Shown: positions 25,582 to 34,860 of the stretch, piece after piece
Layout: each line of letters starts with the position of its first letter
How positions within the stretch are numbered: position 1 is the first letter of the stretch
Assembly (NCBI GenBank): GCA_965243415.1
Contig: OZ251549.1
Location: 4,411,996-4,475,995 of the forward strand
Direction: 5' to 3'
Length of the DNA: 64,000 nucleotides
From: G965204755 sp965243415
GTDB lineage: Bacteria > Acidobacteriota > Vicinamibacteria > Marinacidobacterales > Marinacidobacteraceae
Position numbers and translations under genes: made by a program
The notes under the pieces: model-generated
Databases searched by the model: none
Told to the model about the DNA's origin: nothing
The model's input: the letters and a program-made list of their open reading frames with translations, nothing else

Positions 25582-26898
25582 CTACATCACCGAGGTCGGG
25601 TTCTCCGCGATCCGGCGGACGCCCGCCAGCAGGCGGTCCACCTCGTGGGGCAGGTTGTAGAAGTGGGTCGAGGCGCGCACCGCGTTCAGGTTCCCGGTGG
25701 TCATGGTGCGGATGAAGATCCGGTCGCGCTCCAGGATGTTCTCCTGGATCTTCTCCATGGGCAGGTCGTGGATCGAGAACAGGGTGAGCCCCGCGGCCAG
25801 TTCCTCGCTGTTCGCGGTCCACAGCTTCACGCCGGGGATCTCCAGCAGACCCTCGCGCAGTTGCCGGGAGAGTTTCCGCACCCGGGCCTCGATGACTTCC
25901 TTGCCGATGACATTCTGGAACTCAACGCCCTTGAGCATGGCGAAGGCGGAGGGCACATGGCGCTGGCCGGTGCGCTCGTACTTCCGGGAGTCCTCGTAGA
26001 ACCGGCGCTCGCCGTCCTCGGTGTAACTCCCGGCGCCGATGAGCGGCCAGACCTCGCCCATGGTGTCCCGGCGGAGGAAGGAGATCCCGGTGCCGGTGCC
26101 GGCGAGCAGCCACTTCTGCCCGGCGGCGGCGTAGTGGTGGCAGTCCAGATCCTTCATGTCGAGGGCGATCATGCCCAGCGGGTGGGCGCCGTCCACGGTC
26201 AGGTAGAGGTTCTTCCGGCGGCAGAGGTCGGCGAGTTCCTTCACCGGCATGAGCAGGCCGGTGACATAGGTGAGGTGGCTCACCATGATCGCCCGCGTCC
26301 TCGGGGTGATCGCCCGCTCGTAGATCGAGAGGATCTGGTCGACGCTCTCCGGCGGAACCGGGATTTCGACCCACCGGATGACCGCGCCGTAGCGCTGCTC
26401 GGCGTGGATGTAGGGCTCGATGCCGCCGTTGTGCTCGTGGGTGCACATCAGGATCTCGTCGCCGCTCTTCCAGTCGAGCCCCTTCCCGAAGAGGTTCATC
26501 CCCTCGGTGGTGCTGCGGGTGTAGGTGACCTCGTCGGGCTCGGCCCCGATGAAGTCGGCGAGCGTCTTCCGGCGCTCGTGGAGTTCGGCGGTGCGGTAGC
26601 CGTTCGTGGGGTCGGCGGCGATCTCGGCGTAGATCCGGGCCTCCTCGTCGGCGACCAGCCGGGGGCTGGGGCCCAGGGTGCCGTTGTTCATGAAGGTGGT
26701 GCCGTCCACCACATTGAACTGGGAGCGGACCTTCCACCAGTAGTCCTCGCCGGGGTCGGCGGGCGGGGTCAGGTCGGAGAGCGGGAGCGGCGGAACCGAC
26801 CGCTGCCCGGCGGCCAGGGAGGCCGGCAGGGCGGCCCCGCCGAGCGCGGCGGCGGAGGCGCCGAGGAACCTGCGGCGGGAAAGGGAACAGTCGAGCAT
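25582..26898 (-). CDS. Tat-exported PLP-dependent aminotransferase class V / isopenicillin-N-epimerase-like
   Basis: 438 residues from ATG at 26898. Tat signal SRRRFLGASAAALGGAALPA. Class V features: YTRSTTEGMNLFGKGL binds cofactor phosphate, LTVDGAHPLGMIALDMKDL contains the Asp (Asp236) that contacts the pyridine nitrogen, and AAGQKWLLAGTGTG carries the Schiff-base lysine Lys262. Similar enzymes are annotated as isopenicillin N epimerase-like or cysteine-desulfurase-like. The Tat signal implies PLP is loaded before export, an unusual arrangement seen in this group. Role unknown; no biosynthetic cluster adjacent. Confidence 0.88.
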   Translation of the reverse strand: MLDCSLSRRRFLGASAAALGGAALPASLAAGQRSVPPLPLSDLTPPADPGEDYWWKVRSQFNVVDGTTFMNNGTLGPSPRLVADEEARIYAEIAADPTNGYRTAELHERRKTLADFIGAEPDEVTYTRSTTEGMNLFGKGLDWKSGDEILMCTHEHNGGIEPYIHAEQRYGAVIRWVEIPVPPESVDQILSIYERAITPRTRAIMVSHLTYVTGLLMPVKELADLCRRKNLYLTVDGAHPLGMIALDMKDLDCHHYAAAGQKWLLAGTGTGISFLRRDTMGEVWPLIGAGSYTEDGERRFYEDSRKYERTGQRHVPSAFAMLKGVEFQNVIGKEVIEARVRKLSRQLREGLLEIPGVKLWTANSEELAAGLTLFSIHDLPMEKIQENILERDRIFIRTMTTGNLNAVRASTHFYNLPHEVDRLLAGVRRIAENPTSVM

Positions 26899-27934
26899 GG
26901 GTGGCTCCTCCGGGGGGGGATGCGCCCGACCGGCGGCCGGGCAGAAGGCGCAACCTACCGGAAACGACGCGGGCGCTTCAACCGGAAGAACGCGTCCGGG
27001 GCCCGGGGGTGCGGTCGCCCGGAGGCGCCGAAGCCGGGCGGCCGCTTCGGGTTTCGGGCGGCCGGGCCGGGCGGTCCGCCTGGCTCCCGGGGGTCGGCGA
27101 CCGGGGCCGGGAGGGCGGCCGCCGGGGCCGAGCGTCTCCCTCCGGTTCCGGGGAACGCCGCGCCGCGCGGTCCTCCGGATCACGCCGAACGCGAGCCGGA
27201 CGCCGGGGCCGAGCCGGATTTCCGCCGCGCGGGGGCCGCCGTCCCGTCGAAACGGCCGGGCCGCGGGGTGGGGAAGAGGACCCCGGCGCCGACGCCGAGG
27301 ATGCCGGCGACGGCGCCGGACGCCGATCGCCTCGTGGCTTCGCGGGAACCGCTGCGAGGGCCGGACGCCCATCGCGGCCCGAATCGCCGGCTCCCGCCGT
27401 CGGCGCCGCTGCTCCCCGGCCGCCGGACCGGCGCCGCCCGCCGGGGACCGGAGGCGCGCGGCCACTGCGGGCACGGCCGCCGCCGCCCACCCGGCGACCC
27501 CCTCCCGGAGGAGTTCCCGGCGCCCTGCGGCCGCCCCGACCCGGCGCCGCCTTCGGGATCGCGCCGGGGCCCCGGGGCGCGGGCGGAGCGGTCGGCGGGG
27601 CGTTTCCTCCGTTCCCGGTCGGGCCTCTCCGGGCGGCACGGGCTTCGAGGGCTTCGAGAGGCTTTGCCGGGGACCGACCGCGATCCGTCCCCCGACCGCG
27701 ACCGCTTCCGCGCCCGAGGACGGCTCTCCGGCCGGAACCGGGCGACCCCGCCGGAGCAGGGCCGGCGCCCCGAGAGAGCCGTTGGGCCCGGCCGCCGCCC
27801 TCCGGCTCGGCGCCGGGGCGACATCGGGCGGGGCGCCGGAGACCGCCCCGGCGGCGCCCGCGCCCGCCACTCGCCGGAACCGGGCAGAGATCGGGCCTGA
27901 ATCCGGCCCCGGCATCTGCGAGAATACGCGCCCC
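26899..27934. other. 1-kb divergent gap with open but non-protein frames
   Basis: Between the aminotransferase (minus) and the receiver-phosphatase gene (plus). Several frames are open across the whole gap on both strands, but all are Arg/Pro/Gly/Ala-dominated without motif, consistent with GC-driven stop depletion. I could not identify a tandem repeat here. It may be the remains of a lost gene or a long regulatory region. Confidence 0.5.
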
Positions 27935-29089
27935 ATGGCACCCCCTCCGACGATCCTGGTCGTGGACGACGAGCCCGATCTCGAAAGCCTCATCCGGCAG
28001 CGGTTCCGCCGCAAGATCCGCAAGGGCGAACTGAACTTCGTCTTCGCGCACGACGGCATGGAAGCCCTCGAAGCCCTCAGCAAGAACGAGGACATCGAGT
28101 TGATCATGACCGACATCAACATGCCCCGGATGGACGGCCTGACCCTGCTCAACGAGTTGAAGAACAACAAGCCCCGGGTGCGGGCGGTGGTGGTCTCGGC
28201 CTACGGGGACATGCGGAACATCCGCACCGCGATGAACCGGGGGGCCTTCGACTTCGTCACCAAGCCGATCGACTTCTCGGACCTCGAACTGACCATCGAG
28301 AAGACCCTGACCCATCTCGAGGTCATGCGGGACGCCCTGAAGCACCGGAACCAGTTGGTGGCCCTCCACCAGGAACTCCGGGTCGCCCGGAACATGCAGA
28401 TGTCCATCCTGCCCCAGCGGTTCCCGAAGACCGCCCACTGCGAGGCCCACGCGGTGATGACCCCGGCGCAGGATGTGGGGGGCGACTTCTACGATGTCTT
28501 CCACCTGCCGGACGGCCGGATGGGGGTGGTCATGGCCGATGTCTCCGGCAAGGGGGTGCCGGCGGCGCTGTTCATGATGGTCAGCCGGACGCTGGTGAAG
28601 GGGCACGCGGTGAGCGCCCTGAACCCCGGCGAGGTGCTCACCCGGATCAACGACCTGCTGTCCGAGGACAACGAGTCGGCGATGTTCGTGACCCTCCTCT
28701 ACGGGGTGGTGGACTCGAACGACGGCACTTTCACCTACGCGAACGCCGGGCACTGCGCCCCCTACCTGGTGCGGCCGGGCGCCGCGCCGCAGGAGATGCC
28801 GCTGACCCGGGGGATCGCCCTGGGGGTGGCTCCCGGCTTCCGGTTCGCCGAGGACACGGCGAAACTCCAGCCCGGCGACAGCGTCTTCCTCTACACCGAC
28901 GGGGTGCCGGAGGCGGAACGCGACGACAAGGTGCTCTTCGAGAACGAACGGCTGGAGCAGGCCCTGTCCGAGGTCGCCGAGAAGACGCCGGAGGAGATCA
29001 ACAATGCGGTGATCGCGAAGGTGCGGGCGTTCACCGGCGGGGAGCACCAGTCCGACGACATCACCTGCCTGACGCTCCGCTACAGCTGA
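27935..29089 (+). CDS. response regulator with PP2C-type (SpoIIE/RsbU) phosphatase output
   Basis: 384 residues from ATG at 27935. Receiver domain 6-120: acidic pair Asp11-Asp12, phospho-acceptor Asp60 in MTDINMPRMDG, Lys110 in VTKPIDF. A coiled linker (LHQELRVARNMQMSILPQ, ~144-161) leads to a SpoIIE-type phosphatase with metal Asp184 (VGGDFYD) and Asp202 (ADVSGKGVPAALF), and HQSDDITCLTLRY at the end. Such proteins dephosphorylate an anti-anti-sigma factor to activate a partner-switching stress response, here under control of phosphorylation by the downstream histidine kinase. It is first in an operon with a binding protein (13 bp) and the kinase. Confidence 0.94.
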   Translation: MAPPPTILVVDDEPDLESLIRQRFRRKIRKGELNFVFAHDGMEALEALSKNEDIELIMTDINMPRMDGLTLLNELKNNKPRVRAVVVSAYGDMRNIRTAMNRGAFDFVTKPIDFSDLELTIEKTLTHLEVMRDALKHRNQLVALHQELRVARNMQMSILPQRFPKTAHCEAHAVMTPAQDVGGDFYDVFHLPDGRMGVVMADVSGKGVPAALFMMVSRTLVKGHAVSALNPGEVLTRINDLLSEDNESAMFVTLLYGVVDSNDGTFTYANAGHCAPYLVRPGAAPQEMPLTRGIALGVAPGFRFAEDTAKLQPGDSVFLYTDGVPEAERDDKVLFENERLEQALSEVAEKTPEEINNAVIAKVRAFTGGEHQSDDITCLTLRYS

Positions 29090-29102
29090 GGGGGGGGCGG
29101 CC

Positions 29103-30323
29103 ATGCGTTCCGGTCTCTTCTTCGTCCTGCCCGCTTCCCGGCGGCGCTCGGCGGGGGCGTTCCTCGCCGGGGGCGCCCTGGCCTTCTCCCTCTTCGGGGC
29201 GGCGGCCGCCGCCGGAGCCGGGGCCGGGCAGGCGCCGGGGGTCACCGCCGAGACCGTGCGCTTCGGGCAGTCGGCGGCGCTCAGCGGCCCGGCGGCGGCG
29301 CTGGGGACCGGCATGAGACTGGGCCTCCGGGCCGCCTTCCACGAGGTGAACGGGGCGGGCGGCGTCCACGGACGGCAACTGGAGTTGACCTCCCTCGACG
29401 ACGGGTACGAGCCGGAGCGGACCATCGAGAACGCCCGGAAGTTGCTGAACGAGGAGCAGGTCTTCGCGCTCATCGGCGCGGTGGGGACGCCGACTTCGCG
29501 GGCCGCCGAGCCGCTCGCCGAGGAAGCCGGCGCCCCCTACATCGGCGCGTTCACCGGAGCGGAGTTCCTGCGGGACCGGACGCAGTCGCCGACGGTGGTG
29601 AATCTCCGGGCCTCCTACTTCCAGGAAACCGCCGAGATGGTGCGGCATCTGGTGGACGATTTCGGGATCTCCCGGATCGGCATCCTGCGCCAGGACGACT
29701 CCTACGGGGACGCCGGACTGGCCGGCCTGCAGCGCGCGCTCGACCGCCGCGGGCTGGAATTGACCGGGCAGGCCGCCTACCAGCGGAACACCACCGCGGT
29801 GAAGTCGGCGCTGCTGGACCTGCGCGACGCGCAGCCGGAGGCGGTGGTCATGATCGGCGCCTACCAGCCGGTGGCGGAGTTCGTCCGCTGGGCGCGGAAG
29901 ATCCAGTTCGACCCGGTGATGATGACCATCTCCTTCGTCGGCAGCGAGGCGCTGGTCGGCGAACTGGGGCCGGCCGGGGACGGCGTGTACATCACCCAGG
30001 TGGTGCCCTTCCCCGAAGACGGCAGCCTCCCGCTCATCCGGCGCTACCGGCGGGCGCTCGGGCAGGTGGCGCGGCCGGCGCCGAGACCCAGTTTCGTCTC
30101 GCTCGAGGGGTATGTCACCGGGCGGCTGGCCGCCGAGGTGCTGGAGCGCGCCGGCCCGGAGCCGAGCCAGGAGCGATTCCTGGAGGCCATGACCACCATC
30201 GGCCGGCTGGATCTGGACGGGTTCCGGCTGGCCTTCGGGCCGGAGGACAACCAGGGTTCGGACGCCGTGTTCCTCACCCGGATCGAGGCCGACGGCCGAC
30301 TGCGGCCGCTCGCCGGACAGTGA
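29103..30323 (+). CDS. branched-chain-amino-acid-type periplasmic binding protein (Peripla_BP_6)
   Basis: 406 residues from ATG at 29103. Signal peptide to ~residue 41. The mature protein has the type I binding-protein fold of LivJ/LivK-like proteins: VRFGQSAALSGPAAALG, MRLGLRAAFHEVNGAGGVHG, FALIGAVGTPTSRAAEPLAE, IGILRQDDSYGDAGLAGL, VVMIGAYQPVAEFVRWA. No ABC transporter permease or ATPase follows; instead it sits between a receiver-phosphatase and a membrane histidine kinase. The likely role is therefore ligand sensing, presenting an amino acid or similar ligand to the kinase's large periplasmic domain, rather than uptake (inference). Confidence 0.9.
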   Translation: MRSGLFFVLPASRRRSAGAFLAGGALAFSLFGAAAAAGAGAGQAPGVTAETVRFGQSAALSGPAAALGTGMRLGLRAAFHEVNGAGGVHGRQLELTSLDDGYEPERTIENARKLLNEEQVFALIGAVGTPTSRAAEPLAEEAGAPYIGAFTGAEFLRDRTQSPTVVNLRASYFQETAEMVRHLVDDFGISRIGILRQDDSYGDAGLAGLQRALDRRGLELTGQAAYQRNTTAVKSALLDLRDAQPEAVVMIGAYQPVAEFVRWARKIQFDPVMMTISFVGSEALVGELGPAGDGVYITQVVPFPEDGSLPLIRRYRRALGQVARPAPRPSFVSLEGYVTGRLAAEVLERAGPEPSQERFLEAMTTIGRLDLDGFRLAFGPEDNQGSDAVFLTRIEADGRLRPLAGQ

Positions 30324-30336
30324 CGGAGGGAGTCGC

Positions 30337-33144
30337 GTGGCGAAGGACGACGACGGTCGGCGGAACGGCGGGGACGGGAGCGCGCCGGAGGAGCGGCCGG
30401 ACGAGGTGACTGCCGACGCCGACGGCGCGGAGGCGGCGGGGAAGGCGGCAACCGGGAAGGCGGTGGCCGGGGCGGAGGGGAACGGGACCGGGCCGTCGGC
30501 GCCGGCCGCGGGGGCCGCGTCGGGAGATGGCGGCGGCGGCGCCGAGGCGGAGGCGGCGGAAGAGGCTTGGGGCGACGAGGCGGCGGCCGCCGGGGACGGT
30601 GGCGCCGACCGGGAAGCGGCGGAGACGGGTCCCGGGAAGACCGACGGGGCGGCGAGCGGGGACGGGAGCGGCGACGGCGAAGCGAACGAGTCCGCGGTCT
30701 CGATCACCGGCGCCCTCCGGGACGCGCTCTCCCGCAAGCGGAAGGGGACGAAGGCGGCGGGGAACGGGGCCGACTCCCCGGCGGCGGCGGGCGACGGCGG
30801 CGACGGCGGCGAGGACCTCGAGGCCGGGCTCGCCGCGGAGGCGGACGGCGGCGAGGTCGAGGGGGACGGGGACGGGGACGGGGCGGACTCCGCGGGTGAC
30901 GGGAAGCCGTCGGGCGAGTCCGGAGAGACGGCCGCCTCCGGGGAGGGGGAAGCGGACGGCGCCCGCGTCGGCTGGCTCCGGCGGCGGCTCGACCTCCGGC
31001 GCAGCCTGCGGGTGCAGATCGCGGCCAGCCTGGCGACTCCCCTGGGGTTCACGCTCATGGCCAGCGTGGTGGCGCTGGCGGCGTTCTTCCGCATCGGCAA
31101 CCTGCAGGAAGAGATCAACACCGAGCATGTCCCGGCGCTGACCAGCGCGGTGCGGATCGAGCAGTTGGCGACGCGGCTGGCCGGCACGGCGCCGCGCATC
31201 GTGGCGGCCGCGCAGAGTCGGGCGCTCGCCGCGGAATCCCGGGCGGGATCGGACGGCGACGAACTGAACATGGCCAACCTGATGGAGGACGCCGCCCGGC
31301 TCATCGAGTTGTCCGCCGGGCTCGGCGACAGCGAGGCCACCGCCCCGCTCCAGGGGTTCTCCGCCGACCTCGCCAGCAACCTGCGGGATGTGCAGACCTC
31401 GGTGGACGCCAGCACCGCGATGCAGCAGTCCCTCGACGAACTGCAACTGGTGTCGGTGGAGCGGGTGCGGGAGTTGAACGAGATCATCGTCCCGCCGCTC
31501 GACGACCAGTACTTCTTCATGGCGACCGGGCTCCGCGAACTCGACGACGACACCCCGGCCTCGATCCTGGTGCGGGGCTCCGCGGCGGCGATCGCGCGGT
31601 TCCGGGCGCTCAGCACGGTGCAGGCGAGCGGCAACTTCGCCGCCGGGCTCCTCTCCGAAGTCATCGTCCAGGACGACCCCGGTCTGGTGGCGACGCTGGA
31701 AGAGCGCTTCCAGGCGGTCACCGCCGGCGCCCGGCGGGCGATGGAGTCGCTCGGCGCCGATACCCCCGCCGGGCTGGCCCGGGCGCTCGACCGGATCCGC
31801 GCACTCGGGGAAGGCGAAGACGGCGCCTTCGCCATGCGGCAGCGCTATCTCACCGAAGTGACGAACCAGCAGGCATACCTGACGCGCAACCGGAGCATCA
31901 CCGACTCGCTCAACGAAGCGGTGACGAACCTGACGGTGGGACTGGAAGTCGACGCCAACGAGGCCACCGAGGAATCGGAGAGCGCGCTGAACCTGGGCCG
32001 CTCCCTGCTGCTCGCCCTGAATGTGCTGGCCCTCACCTTCACGGTGCTGATCCTCTGGCTCTTCGTGGGCCGGTTCCTGATCGTCCGGCTGACGAATCTC
32101 TCCGCGGCGATGCGGCGCATGGCCGGCGGCGATCTGAAGACGAAGGTGGAAGTGCGCGGCGCCGACGAAGTCGGGGAGATGGCGCAGGCGCTCGAAGTGT
32201 TCCGCCAGCACGCGCTCGAAGTCCAGCGGCTGAACCTGGTCGAGCAACTGGCGGCGCGGGTGGAAGCGCAGAACGAGGAACTGGGCAAGACCCTGAGCGA
32301 CCTGCAGAAGGCGCAGGACCAGATGGTGATGCAGGAGAAGTTGGCCTCGCTCGGGCAACTCACCGCCGGCATCGCGCACGAGATCAAGAACCCGCTGAAC
32401 TTCGTCAACAACTTCGCGGACATCTCCTCCAGTCTGGTGAACGACCTGAAGGAAGAACTGGAGTCGGTCGCCGAACAACTGCCGGAAGACACCAAGGAAG
32501 AAGTCGAGGACATCAGCAAGGATCTGACCGACAACCTGGAGCGGATCGTCCACCACGGCAAGCGCGCCAGCAACATCGTGTACGGGATGCTGGAGCACGC
32601 CCGGAAGGAAGGAGGCGACAGCCGCCCGACGGAGATCAACTCGATGCTCGAGGAATACATCGCGCTGGCGTTCCATTCGATGCGCGCGGTGGACAACACC
32701 TTCCAGATGACCATCGAGAAGAACTTCGGCGAGGATGTGGGCTCCGTGGTCGGCGTCCCCCAGGACCTGAGCCGCGTCTTCCTGAACATCGTCACGAACG
32801 CCTGCCAGGCGACGCTGGAGAAGCAGACCGGGGGAAAGGCCGAAGCCGGCTACCAGCCGACGCTCACGGTCACCAGCCGCCGCGAGAACGGACAGGTCGA
32901 AGTCCGCATCCGCGACAACGGGCCGGGGATCCCCGAAGCGCACCTGAAGAAGATCTTCGAGCCGTTCTTCACCACGAAGGACACGGACAAAGGCACCGGG
33001 CTGGGGCTCTCACTGTGCCACGACATCGTCCGCGGCCACGGCGGCACGCTGGCGGTGACTTCGGAGGTGGGCCAGGGCGCCGAGTTCGTGATCACCCTCC
33101 CGTCGGAGTCCCAGGGCCAGTCCGGCACCGAAGCCGACTCATGA
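30337..33144 (+). CDS. membrane histidine kinase with long acidic N-terminal extension, periplasmic sensor and HAMP
   Basis: 935 residues from GTG at 30337 with GGAGGG upstream. Residues 1-215 are low complexity (Ala/Gly/Asp/Glu). TM1 ~228-250 and TM2 ~557-578 enclose a ~305-residue, mainly helical periplasmic domain, as in TorS-like kinases that bind a periplasmic binding protein. HAMP ~580-630 (MRRMAGGDLKTKVEVRGADE) and a coiled coil follow. The H-box is GQLTAGIAHEIKNPLN with phospho-acceptor His681. N-box FLNIVTNACQATLE, then DNGPGIPE and GTGLGLSLCHDIVRGHGG. Predicted partner chain: binding protein 13 bp upstream senses, kinase phosphorylates the receiver-phosphatase. Confidence 0.93.
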   Translation: MAKDDDGRRNGGDGSAPEERPDEVTADADGAEAAGKAATGKAVAGAEGNGTGPSAPAAGAASGDGGGGAEAEAAEEAWGDEAAAAGDGGADREAAETGPGKTDGAASGDGSGDGEANESAVSITGALRDALSRKRKGTKAAGNGADSPAAAGDGGDGGEDLEAGLAAEADGGEVEGDGDGDGADSAGDGKPSGESGETAASGEGEADGARVGWLRRRLDLRRSLRVQIAASLATPLGFTLMASVVALAAFFRIGNLQEEINTEHVPALTSAVRIEQLATRLAGTAPRIVAAAQSRALAAESRAGSDGDELNMANLMEDAARLIELSAGLGDSEATAPLQGFSADLASNLRDVQTSVDASTAMQQSLDELQLVSVERVRELNEIIVPPLDDQYFFMATGLRELDDDTPASILVRGSAAAIARFRALSTVQASGNFAAGLLSEVIVQDDPGLVATLEERFQAVTAGARRAMESLGADTPAGLARALDRIRALGEGEDGAFAMRQRYLTEVTNQQAYLTRNRSITDSLNEAVTNLTVGLEVDANEATEESESALNLGRSLLLALNVLALTFTVLILWLFVGRFLIVRLTNLSAAMRRMAGGDLKTKVEVRGADEVGEMAQALEVFRQHALEVQRLNLVEQLAARVEAQNEELGKTLSDLQKAQDQMVMQEKLASLGQLTAGIAHEIKNPLNFVNNFADISSSLVNDLKEELESVAEQLPEDTKEEVEDISKDLTDNLERIVHHGKRASNIVYGMLEHARKEGGDSRPTEINSMLEEYIALAFHSMRAVDNTFQMTIEKNFGEDVGSVVGVPQDLSRVFLNIVTNACQATLEKQTGGKAEAGYQPTLTVTSRRENGQVEVRIRDNGPGIPEAHLKKIFEPFFTTKDTDKGTGLGLSLCHDIVRGHGGTLAVTSEVGQGAEFVITLPSESQGQSGTEADS

Positions 33145-33310
33145 TGCGGGCGAAGATCGACCGGCATATTCCCAACTTCCTGAATCCGTGTAATGATGGT
33201 TTGGAGTCCGTTTTGGATATGTATTGGGTGCGTATAGAGCGCCTCTGAGAGGTAGCGATATGCCGTTATGCGGTCACAAATGAGGGTCGGGCGGGGAATG
33301 CACCTCTGAA

Positions 33311-34818
33311 CTTGCGGAAATACCGGTTCGGCGACCAGTCTCGTTGACCGACGGCATAGTTCGGGTGCAGAACCGAGGAGAACGGAGACCCGAAGGTCGT
33401 CAAGTGGGCGCGAGGCGCGCATACAGCATGGAAAAGACCTCCACGGCCGGGCACCGCCGACCGAAGCCGAGCGAAAGGCGCCGTCCGGAGTGGATCACCC
33501 GGGCCGCCCGATACATCAGTTCCTGGATCACGGTACGGATCCGCCGACGCTCTGCCGGATGGCGGACCGGACCGCCCGGCGCCACCAGGCCCATCTGCCC
33601 CAGCCAGCGAAGGATGTTGTACGCCACCGTGGCGCACGCCAGCACCAGCGCGTTGGTGGCGAACTTCTGCGAGGGAAGCCGCTCGATGTTCAGGTCCGTC
33701 TTGAACTCGCTGTGGAACTGCTCCGAGGTGCCGTGGTCGGAATACAGGTCGATCACCCGCTGGTCGTCCAGATCCAGAGTCGTCCACCACCCCTCCACCG
33801 TGACCTTCGGCTCCAGAAGCAACTGCCCGCCCGGAGTGCTCTTCCGCTCGGTCACCCGCATCACCCGCCGCAACGGATAGTCCTCGCCTCGATGCCGGCG
33901 CGTCTGCTGGATCGTGAACACCGCCACCCGCTTCCCCTTGCGGGGGCGGTCGAACCCTACCCGCTGGCGCTCGGCGTAGCGGAGCCACTGCTTCGCGACG
34001 TCCTTGCGCGGGTTCCACTTGATGAGGAAGTCCGCCTTCCCCCCCGCATCCCGATGATCGAACACCACCTTCATGTTGTCGAGGGCATCGTTCCCGGCAT
34101 CGAGACGCAGCAGTACCGGCGCCGCGGTCAGGTGGCGAGCCTGCCCCAGGACCCGCTCCAGGAACTCCGGTGTCCCCTTCTGGCAGTGCTGCACCCCCTT
34201 CCGCAGCTCGAACTCCAGGCAGTACCCCTCCCGCCCCAGGTAAGCCGCCATCGGCGCGTAGCCGTCATAGCCGTGGTAGGTGCGCGAGACGCCCTCCTTC
34301 CGGGTCTGGGAGTTGTCGAACGGCGTCACATCCGCATCCAGAGGCACATGTCCGGTGTCCAGCGCCGTCGGCTTGGCGTTCACGCTCTTCAACACGCCCA
34401 CCGCACCGTCGCGGACCAGAGGGAGCAGTTGCTCCGCATACTTGTTGAAACGGTGCCGGACGGTGACCGACGACGGAACCTTCGCCACATCCATCGCCTC
34501 GAGGAAGAACGGGTCCTTCCGCAGGCCATCGAGTGCCTCGAAGTCGTGCTTGCCCAGAGTCAGCAAGGCGATGTAGGAGCTGATCACGTCCCCGTGCTTG
34601 ACCCCATGGTGCCGCCACACGGCGCGATCCGCCGCCTCGCCCAGACCACTGCGAAGAAGCGCCTGTCCCACCAGCGCCAGCCCCGAGTGCGAGGTCAGAT
34701 CCTCATTGAGCCTCTTGATGATGAATCGCCGCACGAAGTCGACTCCCTCCGGCACTCACTCCCCAAGTGAGATAACCGCTTGGGCGGATCATACCGGAAA
34801 CGCCGGGTATTGTCGAAG
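33311..34818. mobile_element. IS1380-family insertion sequence (ends approximate)
   Basis: Contains one complete transposase gene. Candidate imperfect inverted ends are CTTGCGGAAATACCGG at 33311 and, on the other strand, CTTCGACAATACCCGG ending at 34818. They match at roughly ten of sixteen positions, so boundaries are tentative. No target duplication could be confirmed. The element separates the kinase operon from a lower-GC PH-SHOCT gene. Confidence 0.6.
33400..34755 (-). CDS. IS1380-family transposase (DDE)
   Basis: 451 residues, full length for the family and uninterrupted. IS4-superfamily DDE features: first Asp region ALDTGHVPLDADVTPFDNSQ, second Asp region LLRLDAGNDALDNMKVV, and the Y-(2)-R/E-type region DLYSDHGTSEQFHSEFKTDL carrying the Glu. 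The C-terminus NALVLACATVAYNILRWLGQ is characteristic of IS1380 transposases. Its codon usage and GC are a little lower than the flanking chromosome. Intact frame implies the element is recent or still active. Confidence 0.93.
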   Translation of the reverse strand: MPEGVDFVRRFIIKRLNEDLTSHSGLALVGQALLRSGLGEAADRAVWRHHGVKHGDVISSYIALLTLGKHDFEALDGLRKDPFFLEAMDVAKVPSSVTVRHRFNKYAEQLLPLVRDGAVGVLKSVNAKPTALDTGHVPLDADVTPFDNSQTRKEGVSRTYHGYDGYAPMAAYLGREGYCLEFELRKGVQHCQKGTPEFLERVLGQARHLTAAPVLLRLDAGNDALDNMKVVFDHRDAGGKADFLIKWNPRKDVAKQWLRYAERQRVGFDRPRKGKRVAVFTIQQTRRHRGEDYPLRRVMRVTERKSTPGGQLLLEPKVTVEGWWTTLDLDDQRVIDLYSDHGTSEQFHSEFKTDLNIERLPSQKFATNALVLACATVAYNILRWLGQMGLVAPGGPVRHPAERRRIRTVIQELMYRAARVIHSGRRLSLGFGRRCPAVEVFSMLYARLAPT

Positions 34819-34860
34819 GAAACCGCCTCGGTCCACGAATAGAAGCACGGATCCAGGAAC

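Noticed and set aside
25582..28170. 862-codon frame upstream-extending the aminotransferase
   Set aside because: The enzyme begins with its Tat signal at 26898; the extension crosses a divergent promoter gap and antisense sequence of another gene.
33145..33310. Possible small gene or attachment site in the lower-GC stretch after the kinase
   Set aside because: No frame with start, RBS and protein-like content, and no direct repeat pair that would mark an att site.
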